From assembly GCF_000519265.1 (NCBI RefSeq), contig NZ_KI912608.1:199665-263664 (forward strand): DNA of 64,000 nucleotides, in the 5' to 3' direction. Under the pieces are notes generated by a model that did no database searches, was not told the DNA's origin, and saw nothing but the letters and a program-made list of their open reading frames with translations. The DNA is from Desulfonatronum lacustre DSM 10312 (GTDB taxonomy: Bacteria; Desulfobacterota; Desulfovibrionia; Desulfovibrionales; Desulfonatronaceae). This document shows positions 51,705 to 60,331 of this stretch, in pieces (the stretch's first letter is position 1; every line of letters begins with the position of its first letter). A program made the translations under genes and the position numbers.

Positions 51705-51803
51705 GGCGTTTGGAGGCGTCGCCACGGGCCGCTACAGGCTGGAGGCCAGGACCATGTCCGCGATGGGGCCGCGGGAGTGGGCGCCTTTGAGCACCCTGAT
51801 GGT

Positions 51804-52330
51804 TCAGCCGTCCTTGCGTTTCGTGTTCAACAAATGGAGATTACCCAAAAACTGCTCGGTGCAACGTTCCCAGGAGTAGGTTTCGGCATGGATTCGGCAG
51901 GCTTGGGGAGAGATGGGTAGGGCCTGGTGCACGGCTTCATGCAGATTCTCGGACAGCCATCCGGTCTTGCCGTGGACGACCACGCTTTGGGGGCCGGTTA
52001 CCGGATAGGCGGCCACGGGGACGCCGCAGGCCATGGCCTCCAGGAGGACCAGGCCGAAGGTGTCCGTTGTGCTGGGGAAGACGAAGACGTCTGCGGCGGC
52101 CAGGTGGGCGGCCAGTTCCTCGCCGCGTTTGGCTCCGACGAACCGGACGTCCGGATAGGCCGCTTTGAGCTTCGCGAAAGCCGGGCCGTCGCCGACCACG
52201 TACTTGGTGCCGGGAATATCCAGGCGGAGGAAGTCCTCGATATTCTTCTCCACCGCCACCCGGCCCATGAACATGGAGATCGGACGCGGAGCGTCCACGT
52301 TTCCGGCTCGACCCGTCACGTGCTCACCTC
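51804..52330 (-). pseudogene. Truncated GT4 glycosyltransferase (C-terminal half only)
   Basis: From about 52300 down to 51804 the frame encodes the nucleotide-sugar half of a GT4 glycosyltransferase: ISMFMGRVAVEKNIEDFL, KYVVGDGPAFAKLKAAYP, and ADVFVFPSTTDTFGLVLLEAMACGVPVAAYP with the E-x7-E motif. The acceptor half of about 180 residues is missing; what precedes (to 52556) looks unrelated and is not a credible domain. The closest relative within the window is the glycosyltransferase part of the gene at 55713-58163. It is probably a remnant of a lipid glycosyltransferase. Confidence 0.75.
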
Positions 52331-52720
52331 TGGCGCGGTTGTCTGAATTGGGGAATCGGAGGGGGGCCAATGAAGAGGGGATCATGGTTTTTGACCGTCG
52401 CTTTTTGGAATTTTTCACGGCGTTCAAGGGCCTGAAAAGCAACACCGTCAAGTATGCCCGGTCAATGTTACAGAAAGATGGTGGTTTTGTGGCAATTCTG
52501 TCGAACCCGGCATGAGGGGCCATGCGGCGCAAATCGTCATATGGACGGCATCCCACCTATACTATATTCAGCCTCGGTCGCAGGCCTTTCACAGCGGCCT
52601 TGCTGACGTCATCAACGCCTCGGCGGGGACGACGTTCGCCTACTCATGGAAGACTAGAAGGCGGCTGGTTTGGGGTAAGGTCGTATTTCGCGCATCATGA
52701 GCGGTGAATTAGTAAAAAAA

Positions 52721-52902
52721 ATCTAGTAACTACTCAGCACCGAGTAGTGCCGTTGTCGGTATCGGAATCGGGATCGGGATCGAAAACGCTGGGAAGCGTT
52801 CAAAATTTTTCCTGTTCCGATTCCGATTCCGATAGCGACCCCGACTCCGATTGCCGGAGCAAGGGCGGATACAAAATGTGCTGAGTAGATACAAAATCTA
52901 GA
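52721..52902. repeat. Hexamer hairpin element E with terminal inverted repeats
   Basis: The core has a left arm (52756-52790) of TCGGAA/TCGGGA hexamers and a right arm (52811-52858) of TCCGAT-type hexamers. It is enclosed by perfect 11-bp inverted repeats, CTACTCAGCAC (52730-52740) and GTGCTGAGTAG (52878-52888), with ATCTAG just outside both. The arms use GGAATC-type units in place of the GAAATC of the other elements. It lies between the truncated glycosyltransferase and the divergent RsbW-GNAT gene, in a 353-bp gap with no visible gene. Confidence 0.78.
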
Positions 52903-52909
52903 GGATATC

Positions 52910-54427
52910 ATGCAGCAGCACTCCGATGTCGTTTCGATTACCTTCCCTTCCAAAGCGACCTTGATCCCTGTTTTCGGGGCAGCGATTCGGGAATATGCCA
53001 CGCTGGCTGGTTTTTCCGCGAAGGATGCCGAACGTCTTTGTCTCGCCTTTGAAGAAGCCGCTTCCTACGCCATTTCGCTGGGTTTTGGGCAGGAGGACGA
53101 CGTGTTGCGGCTCGGATTGTCCCGCACCACGATCGGCCTTGAGATGGTTGTCCGCTCCAAGGGGCTGCCCCTGGAGGACGAGGCGCTTCCGACCTTCGAT
53201 CCGCAACGGTTCGCGGTCGCAGGGGACGACACCGGGTTGCACTCTTTTCTTGCCCGGCAAATGGTTGACGAGGTGACGTTTTCTCTACTGGAGGGTGGAG
53301 AGCGGGAGATCCGACTCGTCAAGCATGGGGGCGCCCAGGAAGGTGGACAGGACAAGGGACGGGAAATGAGGGCACTGTCGCGGAAGCCTTCCACCGGTCC
53401 GCCCAAGCGTCGGACACTGACCAGCCACGCCGTTCGCCTGGGCAAGCCCGAGGATGGCGAAGGCATCGCCCGGTTGGCATTGCGGGCGCATGGCGCGGTG
53501 TTCTTCAATGAAGCCATCTATTATCCCGCCCGAGTTCGCGAGATGCTCGAGCAGGGGGAGATGGTCTCCGTGGTGGCTGAAACGGCAAGTGGAGAACTCA
53601 TGGCGCATTGCGCCCTGGTGGCCGACACGCCGGGAGCGCGCGTGAGGGAACTGACCTATGCCTTCCTGGATACGCGGTTCAAGAGCCCCGGCGTGAACGA
53701 GGCCGTGTACGCCTTTCTCAGCGAGAGCGCCCGAACGCTGGGTCTTCGCGCGATGTGCGCCCTGGCGGTCACGAACCATATCCATTCCCAGCGCAACCTC
53801 CTTCAGCAAGGATTTAAGGAAAGTGCACTGCTTTTGGCGGCAAGCCCGGCCTCCCGGAGTTGGCGGGAAAAGGACGGGCATGATCCGGGGCGCATCGCCA
53901 GCGTCGTGTTCGTCAACTATCTGTGCGGAGGCGACGAGGCCCTCCTCCACGTTCCGGACAGGCACCGGCCCATGGTCAGGCAAATATTCCAGCATCTGGG
54001 GAAAAAATATCGCTTTTCCGATGATTCGGGGCGCGGTCTGCCTGAAGGCCCCGCACAGATTTATTCGGAATCCGACTTCAAGGAAGGGTGGACGTGGATC
54101 AGCGTCGCTCAATACGGATACGACATCCTGAAACACGTGGGCGACCGGTTGGCATTGTCTTGCGGACAGGGAATCCCGGTCGCGCACCTCGAGCTTCCCT
54201 TGGCGGACCCGGCCACCGGAGCGGTGGCCGATCTTGTTGAAAAGATGGGGTTCTTCTTTGCCGGAGTCGGCTTGAACGACGATGGAGGAGAGGTTCTTGT
54301 GCTCCAGTACCTGCATGGCGTGGATCCGGGCTACGACTCCACCCACCTTGCCACCCCCTTTGGCCGTGAACTTTTGGAGTATGTGCGCAGCGTGGAGCCC
54401 GGCACGTATTCTGATTCGCGTCCGTGA
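52910..54427 (+). CDS. RsbW-like ATP-binding domain fused to a GNAT acetyltransferase
   Basis: A 505-aa cytoplasmic fusion. Residues 1-145 form a HATPase_c_2 (anti-sigma kinase, RsbW/SpoIIAB-like) domain: SFxxLA-type AERLCLAFEEAASYAISLGF with the N-box Glu, and the DTGLHSFLARQMVDEVTF segment. After a basic linker, residues about 170-320 form a GNAT domain (VRLGKPEDGEGIARLALRAHG, VAVTNHIHSQRNLLQQGFKESAL). A further region to the end has a second GNAT-like stretch (QYGYDILKHVG). RsbW-type domains bind ATP and partner proteins; the GNAT substrate is unknown. GAGGAT before ATG 52910 supports the start. Confidence 0.8.
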   Translation: MQQHSDVVSITFPSKATLIPVFGAAIREYATLAGFSAKDAERLCLAFEEAASYAISLGFGQEDDVLRLGLSRTTIGLEMVVRSKGLPLEDEALPTFDPQRFAVAGDDTGLHSFLARQMVDEVTFSLLEGGEREIRLVKHGGAQEGGQDKGREMRALSRKPSTGPPKRRTLTSHAVRLGKPEDGEGIARLALRAHGAVFFNEAIYYPARVREMLEQGEMVSVVAETASGELMAHCALVADTPGARVRELTYAFLDTRFKSPGVNEAVYAFLSESARTLGLRAMCALAVTNHIHSQRNLLQQGFKESALLLAASPASRSWREKDGHDPGRIASVVFVNYLCGGDEALLHVPDRHRPMVRQIFQHLGKKYRFSDDSGRGLPEGPAQIYSESDFKEGWTWISVAQYGYDILKHVGDRLALSCGQGIPVAHLELPLADPATGAVADLVEKMGFFFAGVGLNDDGGEVLVLQYLHGVDPGYDSTHLATPFGRELLEYVRSVEPGTYSDSRP

Positions 54428-54455
54428 CCAGGCTCGGACAGGAAGGGTGAATCTA

Positions 54456-54622
54456 CATCGAAATCCAAATCGCGATCGAAATCAAATCGAAATCGAAATC
54501 GGAATCGGAATCGGAATCGGAATCGGAATTAATAAAATGGTGTCTACCATCCCGTAATTGCGTCACCTTCTTGGTCATGACGTTCGATTTCGATCACGAT
54601 TTCGATTTCGATGCCGATTCAG
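54456..54622. repeat. Hexamer hairpin element F
   Basis: The left arm (54456-54529) contains TCGAAA-type hexamers followed by five tandem GGAATC units. The right arm (54583-54622) repeats TCGATT-type hexamers, ends in GCCGATTCAGA and is almost identical in phase to element A, B and D arms. The flank TCGAGAACAAA and CCCTGCTCGG after it resembles the right flanks of A and B. It lies between two convergent genes (stops at 54427 and 54706). Confidence 0.82.
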
Positions 54623-54705
54623 ATAGCGAGTGGGGTCGAGAACAAATCTACCCTGCTCGGACACGAAGGGGAACGCCAGGGGAGGATATCAGGGGGCGAA
54701 ACGCA

Positions 54706-55641
54706 TTAGCACACTGATTCCGTTGCAAGCGATACGCTCACGAAACTGTTTTCGATTTTTCCTTCCAATGACTCCCGCATGGACCGGATGACCTGCTGGA
54801 CTTCGCCAACGCGTTGGTCGGGGTCAAATTCCAAAAAGATTTCAATGAAGACCCGCCCTCCCGTTCTCCGCGAGCGGACACCGTGATAGTGGACATACTC
54901 ATGATAAAATTTCGCCAGTTCCTGGGTGATGATGATCTGGTATTTTTCTTCGAGGGTTCTGTCCAGGAGGTCGAAGAGAGAACTTTTTATCAGCCCGTAA
55001 AAGGAATAGATGATGACGCCGCCTAATGCCAGGGATATGACGGGGTCGATATAGAGCGACCATGCGTATTTCCGCAGGAGAATCATGGCCAGCAGGCTGA
55101 CCAGTATCCCTCCGGCGATGACCGTGTCGGACATGGGCACCCGCCATTGAATGTCCGTAACCGGAGAAGGGATCCTTTTGTGGATCCGATAGTTGCGAAT
55201 CCAGAGATAGCCGCTTGAAATCATGGATGCCAACATGATCACGGCTCCCATGGCCAGGTGGCCGGGATCAAGAGGAACGGGCGAAACAAGCCGCCCGATG
55301 GACGTGTAAATGATGTATCCGACGGAAAGCACAACAAACCAGGCGCCGATCACGCCAATGAGATTTTCAATTTTCCCCGCTCCGTAGTCAAAATTGGCGC
55401 CCATCCCTTTTTTCATTTTGTGAAGAATGAAAAAAAGCATGGCATTGGCGAATAAAACGTTGAAATCGCCGAGAAGATCCGCATAGAGCGTCATGGAATT
55501 CGCAAGAACGGCAATGACGAGGGTCGGGCCGAGAAAGGCCAGGTCCATGATGACTGAAATGAGCGCCGTTCGTTCCTTCGTGGCGTCGGCGTTTGTGTTG
55601 GCTGGCGTGTTCATGTGGGGATTGATACTCCGTAATGTCAT
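54706..55641 (-). CDS. Cation diffusion facilitator (CDF) family transporter
   Basis: A 311-aa protein with six hydrophobic segments and a cytoplasmic C-terminal domain (about residues 215-305, with GVRSRRTGGRVFIEIFLEFDPD), the standard CDF architecture for divalent metal export (Zn, Fe, Mn, Co). TM2 has YADLLGDFNVLFAN, but the usual HxxxD of TM5 is replaced by MSDTVIAGG, so metal choice may differ from ZitB/FieF. ATG 55641 and ATG 55614 are both possible starts. It is tail to tail with element F and 71 bp downstream of the PHP-glycosyltransferase gene on the same strand. Confidence 0.88.
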   Translation of the reverse strand: MTLRSINPHMNTPANTNADATKERTALISVIMDLAFLGPTLVIAVLANSMTLYADLLGDFNVLFANAMLFFILHKMKKGMGANFDYGAGKIENLIGVIGAWFVVLSVGYIIYTSIGRLVSPVPLDPGHLAMGAVIMLASMISSGYLWIRNYRIHKRIPSPVTDIQWRVPMSDTVIAGGILVSLLAMILLRKYAWSLYIDPVISLALGGVIIYSFYGLIKSSLFDLLDRTLEEKYQIIITQELAKFYHEYVHYHGVRSRRTGGRVFIEIFLEFDPDQRVGEVQQVIRSMRESLEGKIENSFVSVSLATESVC

Positions 55642-55712
55642 TTGGGTAAACCGCCGGCATTGCCGGGAGACTTACGGAGCGAGACAGTTCCTGGAGTACC
55701 ATTGAAAGCGCC

Positions 55713-58163
55713 TCACCCCGTCTGCCCGTAATACGCCCAGACCTGGTCGAAGGATTGGCCGAAGGAGCGGGTTTCCATGTAGTTTCGGGCTTGGGCGCGC
55801 ATTTTTTGGAGCAGGTCCGGGTTGTCCAGCAGGGTGGTTATGGCCTGGCAATAGGCTTGGGCGGTGGTGGAGGGGACGATGAAGCCGGTTTGGTCGGGGA
55901 TCAGGTTTTCCTGGGGGCCGCCTTCGGCGGAGACGATCACCGGCAGGCCGGAGGCCTGGGCTTCCAGGACCACGTTGCCGAAGGTGTCCGTGGTGCTGGG
56001 GAAGACGAAGACATCCGCCGAGGCGTAGGCCTGGGCCAGGGCTTCGCCGTCCAGGTAGCCAGTGAACACCGCGGGCGTGCCGCCGAGGTTGCGCTCCATC
56101 TCCTCCCGATACGGGCCGTCGCCCACGATGATCAGCCGCACGTCGTTTCGTTCCCGGGCAAGCTCCCGGAACGCCTGCTCCAGGATGTGCAGGTTCTTTT
56201 CCTTGGACACCCGGCCCACATAAAGCAGCCTGGTTTCGTTTCGGAACTGGAAGCGCTTTTCATAAAAGCCGTTGCGCTTGGAGGGGTGGAAGCGATCAAT
56301 GTCGATGCCCCGTGGATAGACCCGGACCTTTTCCGGGCTCAGGCCCTTGGCGATCAGTTCGTTGGCCGTGGCGTGGGACGGGGCGAAGACCAGGTCCATC
56401 TGGTCATAGTACCAGAGCGTGAACCGCCACATCAGTTCCTCCATGGCGGAGTCCTGGGTCAGGCACTGGGTGTATTGGGGCAGGGAGGTGTGGTAGGTGC
56501 CGTAGATGGGCAGGTGCATCATCTTGGCCAGGGCCAGGGCGGTCAGGCCGATGGGGCCCGGGGTCGCGGTGTGAATGTGGGTGATTTCCTTGTCAAAGCA
56601 AAAGCGCATCATTTCCAGCAGCGGCGGGTAGAACAGCTTCAACTCGGGGTATTCCGGCAGCTCGAAGACCCCGATGGGCGTGAAGTTTTGCACGCCGTCC
56701 GCGGCCCGGACCGCCTCGTCCGGGGCGCAGGTGATGATGGTCATGTCCTTGCTGGTGGCCAGGGCCAGGGAAAGCTGCTGCTGAAGGGTCAGGGCCACGC
56801 CGTTGACCTCGTAGAAGGTGTCCGTGAAATGGGCCACCCGGGGGGCCGAGGCGCTTCTGGATTCCAGAAGTCCCTTGTCCGCGGCGAGTGATTCCCGGAT
56901 TTCGCGGCTGAATTTCCGGTCGTGGGCAAACATGGAGTAGGAGAGGAAGTAGGGGGCCAGCAGGGTGTACAGGGCTCCGGCCGAGCCCAGGGAGTGGAAG
57001 ATGTTGAAGATGCTGCCCTGGGCGATCTTGCGCAGCATGTGGTCCGCGGAATGTTTCAGAACCTGGTTGGCGGAGCGGTTCACAAAGGAGAACCATGCCT
57101 TGCCCTGGCCTTCGCGTCCGTTGTCGCTGGAGCGGACGATGGACATCAGTTCCGGGTCGTTCCAGATCAGCCGGGCCGTCTCGTAGCGCAGCAGATCCTG
57201 GAGCTGTTCCGGGGGATTGCGGTGGGAGCCGGGGCCGATTCTGGGCCGAATTCTCTGGGACCAGAGGGCGTGCAGGGAGCCCAGCAGCCCGGATGCGTCC
57301 TCCCGGCCGGGATACAGGTTGCGGTCGATGAACTTGAGCAGAATGTCCTTGTTGACGTGTTTTCTCAGCTCGAATTGTCGGGCGTAGAACTGGTAGGCGA
57401 TGCTGTAGAGGTTGTGGGCCAAGGTCTGGGGAGAGGACGAAACGCCCACTGGAATGGCCTCGCCGTCACGGACGCCATTGAGAAAGCCGACTGGGTCCCG
57501 GTGTCCGGACATTACCGTGTGCGTCCGGGCCATGTTCAGGGAACTGTGGTCGTCCGAGCCGCCGGTGAGGTGCTTGATCCAGGGTTCCGGAGGCAGGGCG
57601 GCCCTGTCGTGGACGTTCTCCAGTCGCTGGATGTCCTCCGGAGAGAGGCCCCCAAGGATGCGCTTCAGGTTGATGTTCAGGTGCTCGTCCCGGGCTCCGT
57701 TGATCTCGAAATGCTTGAACAGCAGCAGGAGCTGTTCGAAATGGGCCTTGGTCAGCTTGTCGTTGACCGAGAACAGCGGGTGGGCCAGAACGTGCACTAT
57801 CCCGGTTCGTTGCAGGTACGCGGCCAATTCGAAGACGTTGTCGCGGTACTTCTGGATTTCCCGGTGCTGGACCTCGGTGATGTCGTAGGCCAGCACGTGG
57901 ACCTTGCAGCGATCCTCGGGGAAGTAGGCCGTGATCTCCTCGCTGACGAAGGTGCCCGGCAGGTGGGCGATGTCCAGGCTGCCCTCGATGGTGTTGTGAT
58001 CCGTAATGGTGATCAGGTCCATGCCCTTGTCCCGCAACATGCGATAAATGTGCAACGGTTCGGTGTAGCTTTCCGAACATCCGATTTTTTGCAGCACCCA
58101 TTGCGATGGTCGCTTGGAGTACTTCGAATGCACGTGCAGATCGGCCTTGGTCGTCGGTTCCAT
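55713..58163 (-). CDS. PHP-domain/GT4 glycosyltransferase fusion (candidate glycolipid synthase)
   Basis: An 816-aa fusion. Residues 1 to about 270 form a PHP metallohydrolase domain (KADLHVHSKYSKRP, ITITDHNTIEG, VLAHPLFS, GGSDDHSS). After a middle region, residues about 465-815 form a GT-B glycosyltransferase: APRVAHFTDTFYEVNGVALTLQ, TYHTSLPQYTQCL, LYVGRVSKEKNLHIL, VGDGPYREEMERNL and ADVFVFPSTTDTFGNVVLEAQA. The acceptor is unknown; a diacylglycerol-type lipid is plausible because a four-repeat Pho-box array precedes it and an ornithine lipid synthase diverges from it. GGGAGGTGA before ATG 58163 fixes the start. Confidence 0.85.
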   Translation of the reverse strand: MEPTTKADLHVHSKYSKRPSQWVLQKIGCSESYTEPLHIYRMLRDKGMDLITITDHNTIEGSLDIAHLPGTFVSEEITAYFPEDRCKVHVLAYDITEVQHREIQKYRDNVFELAAYLQRTGIVHVLAHPLFSVNDKLTKAHFEQLLLLFKHFEINGARDEHLNINLKRILGGLSPEDIQRLENVHDRAALPPEPWIKHLTGGSDDHSSLNMARTHTVMSGHRDPVGFLNGVRDGEAIPVGVSSSPQTLAHNLYSIAYQFYARQFELRKHVNKDILLKFIDRNLYPGREDASGLLGSLHALWSQRIRPRIGPGSHRNPPEQLQDLLRYETARLIWNDPELMSIVRSSDNGREGQGKAWFSFVNRSANQVLKHSADHMLRKIAQGSIFNIFHSLGSAGALYTLLAPYFLSYSMFAHDRKFSREIRESLAADKGLLESRSASAPRVAHFTDTFYEVNGVALTLQQQLSLALATSKDMTIITCAPDEAVRAADGVQNFTPIGVFELPEYPELKLFYPPLLEMMRFCFDKEITHIHTATPGPIGLTALALAKMMHLPIYGTYHTSLPQYTQCLTQDSAMEELMWRFTLWYYDQMDLVFAPSHATANELIAKGLSPEKVRVYPRGIDIDRFHPSKRNGFYEKRFQFRNETRLLYVGRVSKEKNLHILEQAFRELARERNDVRLIIVGDGPYREEMERNLGGTPAVFTGYLDGEALAQAYASADVFVFPSTTDTFGNVVLEAQASGLPVIVSAEGGPQENLIPDQTGFIVPSTTAQAYCQAITTLLDNPDLLQKMRAQARNYMETRSFGQSFDQVWAYYGQTG

Positions 58164-58204
58164 ATTCACCTCCCTGGTATGTTGGGGAAGTGGTACCCGG
58201 AACA

Positions 58205-58244
58205 GGTGACGAAATGACGACAAGGGGGTGACCAAAGATGACAG
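58205..58244 (-). promoter_or_regulatory. Four-repeat Pho-box array for the PHP-glycosyltransferase gene
   Basis: Read on the minus strand the half-sites are CTGTCAT (58244-58238, identical to the PhoB consensus half), GGTCACC (58233-58227), TGTCGTC (58222-58216) and CGTCACC (58211-58205), at exact 11-bp intervals. The start codon at 58163 is 42 bp downstream of the array. Confidence 0.75.
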
Positions 58245-58272
58245 GCTTGTAAAAATCTCGTGACATTTCGGG

Positions 58273-58301
58273 TTGTCACCGAATCTTCACATCTCGGTCA
58301 C
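58273..58301 (+). promoter_or_regulatory. Pho-box-like array for the ornithine lipid synthase gene
   Basis: Half-sites TTGTCAC (58273), TCTTCAC (58284) and CGGTCAC (58295), at 11-bp intervals, are oriented toward the acyltransferase gene at 58388. It is 28 bp from the oppositely oriented array at 58205-58244. Confidence 0.65.
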
Positions 58302-58387
58302 CCGGCGGTCATGCTTCGGAGCGGGAATAGGATAGTGAGCGGGCGGTAGTTCACTTTCCCTGAACCTTCAGCCGGAGGATGTCCGTG

Positions 58388-60331
58388 ATGAGCGCCACCG
58401 CTCCTGCTTCGCATCGCCTGATCGACCTGCCTTCACCCTTTGTCCGCCCGCTGCCCAGCAAATTGTTCGGCCTGGCCAAGCCATCCCTGGAGAAAGTGCT
58501 GGCCCTGAGCTATTTGAATCGCAAGTACGGGGAAGTCCTGTCCGGTCTGGATCAGACGCTGGGGGGCCGGGACCGGGTTGATTTCCTGGACCGGTCCTTG
58601 AAAGCCCTGAACATCAGCGTGGTCCTGGACGACGCGGAATTGGAGCGCATTCCAAAGGAGGGAGCGGTGGTCGTGGTGGCCAATCACCCCTTCGGGGCGT
58701 TGGAGGGGCTGGTCATGGCCGCGGTGCTGCGCAAACGGCGGCCGGATCTGAAGATCATGGCCAATCATCTGTTGGAACGGGTGGAGGAGTTGCGGGACTT
58801 GTTCCTGTTTGTCGACCCCTTCGAGGGTGGGGCAAACACGGTGCATGGCAACGGGGCGGCCCTGAAGAAGATTTTGGCCTGGCTGCGGGAGGGCGGATTG
58901 TTGGGGGTGTTCCCGGCCGGTGAGGTCTCTCACTTGCAGGTTCGGCGGCGGACCATGGGCGATCCGCCCTGGAACGAATCCGTGGCCCGGATCATCCGCA
59001 AGACCCGGGCCACGGCGGTGCCGATGTTCTTCCAGGGAACCAACGGTCCGCTGTTTCATATGGCCGGACTGATTCATCCGCTGCTGCGGACCGTGCTGCT
59101 CCCCCATGCCCTGGTGCGCAAAGCCGGTTCGGAAGTCCGCGTGCGCATCGGTCGGCCCCTGGGACCGAAGCACCTGGCCAACTGTCCCACGGACGCCGAT
59201 TTGATCGGATATCTGCGCCACCGGACCTATCTTCTGCAATGCGGGGCCAAGTCGCGACCGAAACCTGCGCGGTCTTTTCCGCCCTTGTCGGTCTTGCCGT
59301 CCTTGCCCCCATTGCCGTTAGGCCCGGAGTGCCCGGAGGGACTGTCAGGGGCTCCGCGCGCCGTCGGGAACCCGTTGCATCTCGAACAGCAAGCCCTGTC
59401 CGCGGACCAGACTCTGCTGGAAACCGATGATTTTTGCGTCCATCTGGCCGAGGCCCACCGCATTCCGCATCTGCTGCACGAAATCGGTCGGTTGCGGGAA
59501 ATGACCTTCCGACTGGCCGGGGAAGGCACGGGCAAGGAAGTGGACCTGGACATCTTCGACGCCCACTATCTGCACCTGTTTCTTTGGGACAAGCGGGAGC
59601 AACGGATCGCCGGGGCCTACCGGCTCGGGCGCACGGACGTGATCCTGAAGAACCACGGTGCCAAGGGACTGTACACCACCACGCTCTTCTCGTTCCGGCC
59701 CGGGTTCTGGGACAAGGTCGTCCCGGCCCTGGAACTGGGGCGGTCCTTCGTGCGCCCGGAATACCAGAAGAATTACGCGCCACTGCTCCTGCTCTGGAAG
59801 GGCATCGCCCGGTTCATCCTGCGCCATCCCCAATACCGCACCCTGTTCGGCCCGGTGAGCATCGACAACGAGTACCATCGCTTTTCCCGGCAACTGATGG
59901 TCGGCTTTCTGCGGGCCAACGGCCACATGCACGAACTGGCCGACCACGTCCGGCCCCGCCGCCCCTTTCGCCAACGCCGCCTGTTCCGCCTGGACGACTC
60001 CCTGCTGACCATGATGTCCAAGACCATCGACGACATCTCGGACATCATCACGGACATCGATCGGCACAAGATCGGAGTCCCGGTGCTGCTGCGCCAATAC
60101 CTGAAACTGGGCGGGAAAATGCTCGGGTTCAACGTGGACCGGGAGTTCAGCGATGTCCTGGACGGCCTGGTCCTGGTGGACCTGCTCCAAACCGACCGCC
60201 GCACCCTGGATCGGTATTTGGGCAAGGAAGGGGCCAGGGATTTTCTGGCCGTTCATCAGGCTGGGGAAGGAGAGCCGAAAGAAGAGGAGAGCGGATTGAG
60301 CGGCGGAGGTCTAGCCGCGATGGCGGGGTGA
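58388..60331 (+). CDS. olsF: Bifunctional ornithine lipid synthase (OlsF type: acyltransferase plus GNAT)
   Basis: A 647-aa membrane-associated enzyme. The N-terminal half has a PlsC-like acyltransferase (VVVANHPFGALEG, FPAGEVSHLQ, PWNESVARIIRKTRATAVPMFFQG, and GRPLGPKHL). The C-terminal half, from about residue 330, is OlsB-like (a GNAT-fold N-acyltransferase; REMTFRLAGEGTGKEVDLDIFDAHYLHLFLW, ELGRSFVRPEYQKNY). OlsF proteins make ornithine lipid from ornithine and acyl-ACP, a phosphorus-free membrane lipid used when phosphate is scarce. The acyltransferase H-x-D motif reads HPFGALE, with Glu in place of Asp. GGAGG at 58374-58378 is nine bases upstream of ATG 58388. A Pro/Ser-rich linker joins the halves. 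Confidence 0.82.
   Translation: MSATAPASHRLIDLPSPFVRPLPSKLFGLAKPSLEKVLALSYLNRKYGEVLSGLDQTLGGRDRVDFLDRSLKALNISVVLDDAELERIPKEGAVVVVANHPFGALEGLVMAAVLRKRRPDLKIMANHLLERVEELRDLFLFVDPFEGGANTVHGNGAALKKILAWLREGGLLGVFPAGEVSHLQVRRRTMGDPPWNESVARIIRKTRATAVPMFFQGTNGPLFHMAGLIHPLLRTVLLPHALVRKAGSEVRVRIGRPLGPKHLANCPTDADLIGYLRHRTYLLQCGAKSRPKPARSFPPLSVLPSLPPLPLGPECPEGLSGAPRAVGNPLHLEQQALSADQTLLETDDFCVHLAEAHRIPHLLHEIGRLREMTFRLAGEGTGKEVDLDIFDAHYLHLFLWDKREQRIAGAYRLGRTDVILKNHGAKGLYTTTLFSFRPGFWDKVVPALELGRSFVRPEYQKNYAPLLLLWKGIARFILRHPQYRTLFGPVSIDNEYHRFSRQLMVGFLRANGHMHELADHVRPRRPFRQRRLFRLDDSLLTMMSKTIDDISDIITDIDRHKIGVPVLLRQYLKLGGKMLGFNVDREFSDVLDGLVLVDLLQTDRRTLDRYLGKEGARDFLAVHQAGEGEPKEEESGLSGGGLAAMAG

Noticed and set aside
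52384-52515. 43-codon plus-strand frame next to the truncated glycosyltransferase
   Set aside because: No clear ribosome-binding site or known family; could be a remnant of something, but not supported as a gene.
9749-54622. Hexamer elements as CRISPR arrays
   Set aside because: There are no regular spacers between repeats, the units are contiguous 6-mers, and the arms are mutually complementary.
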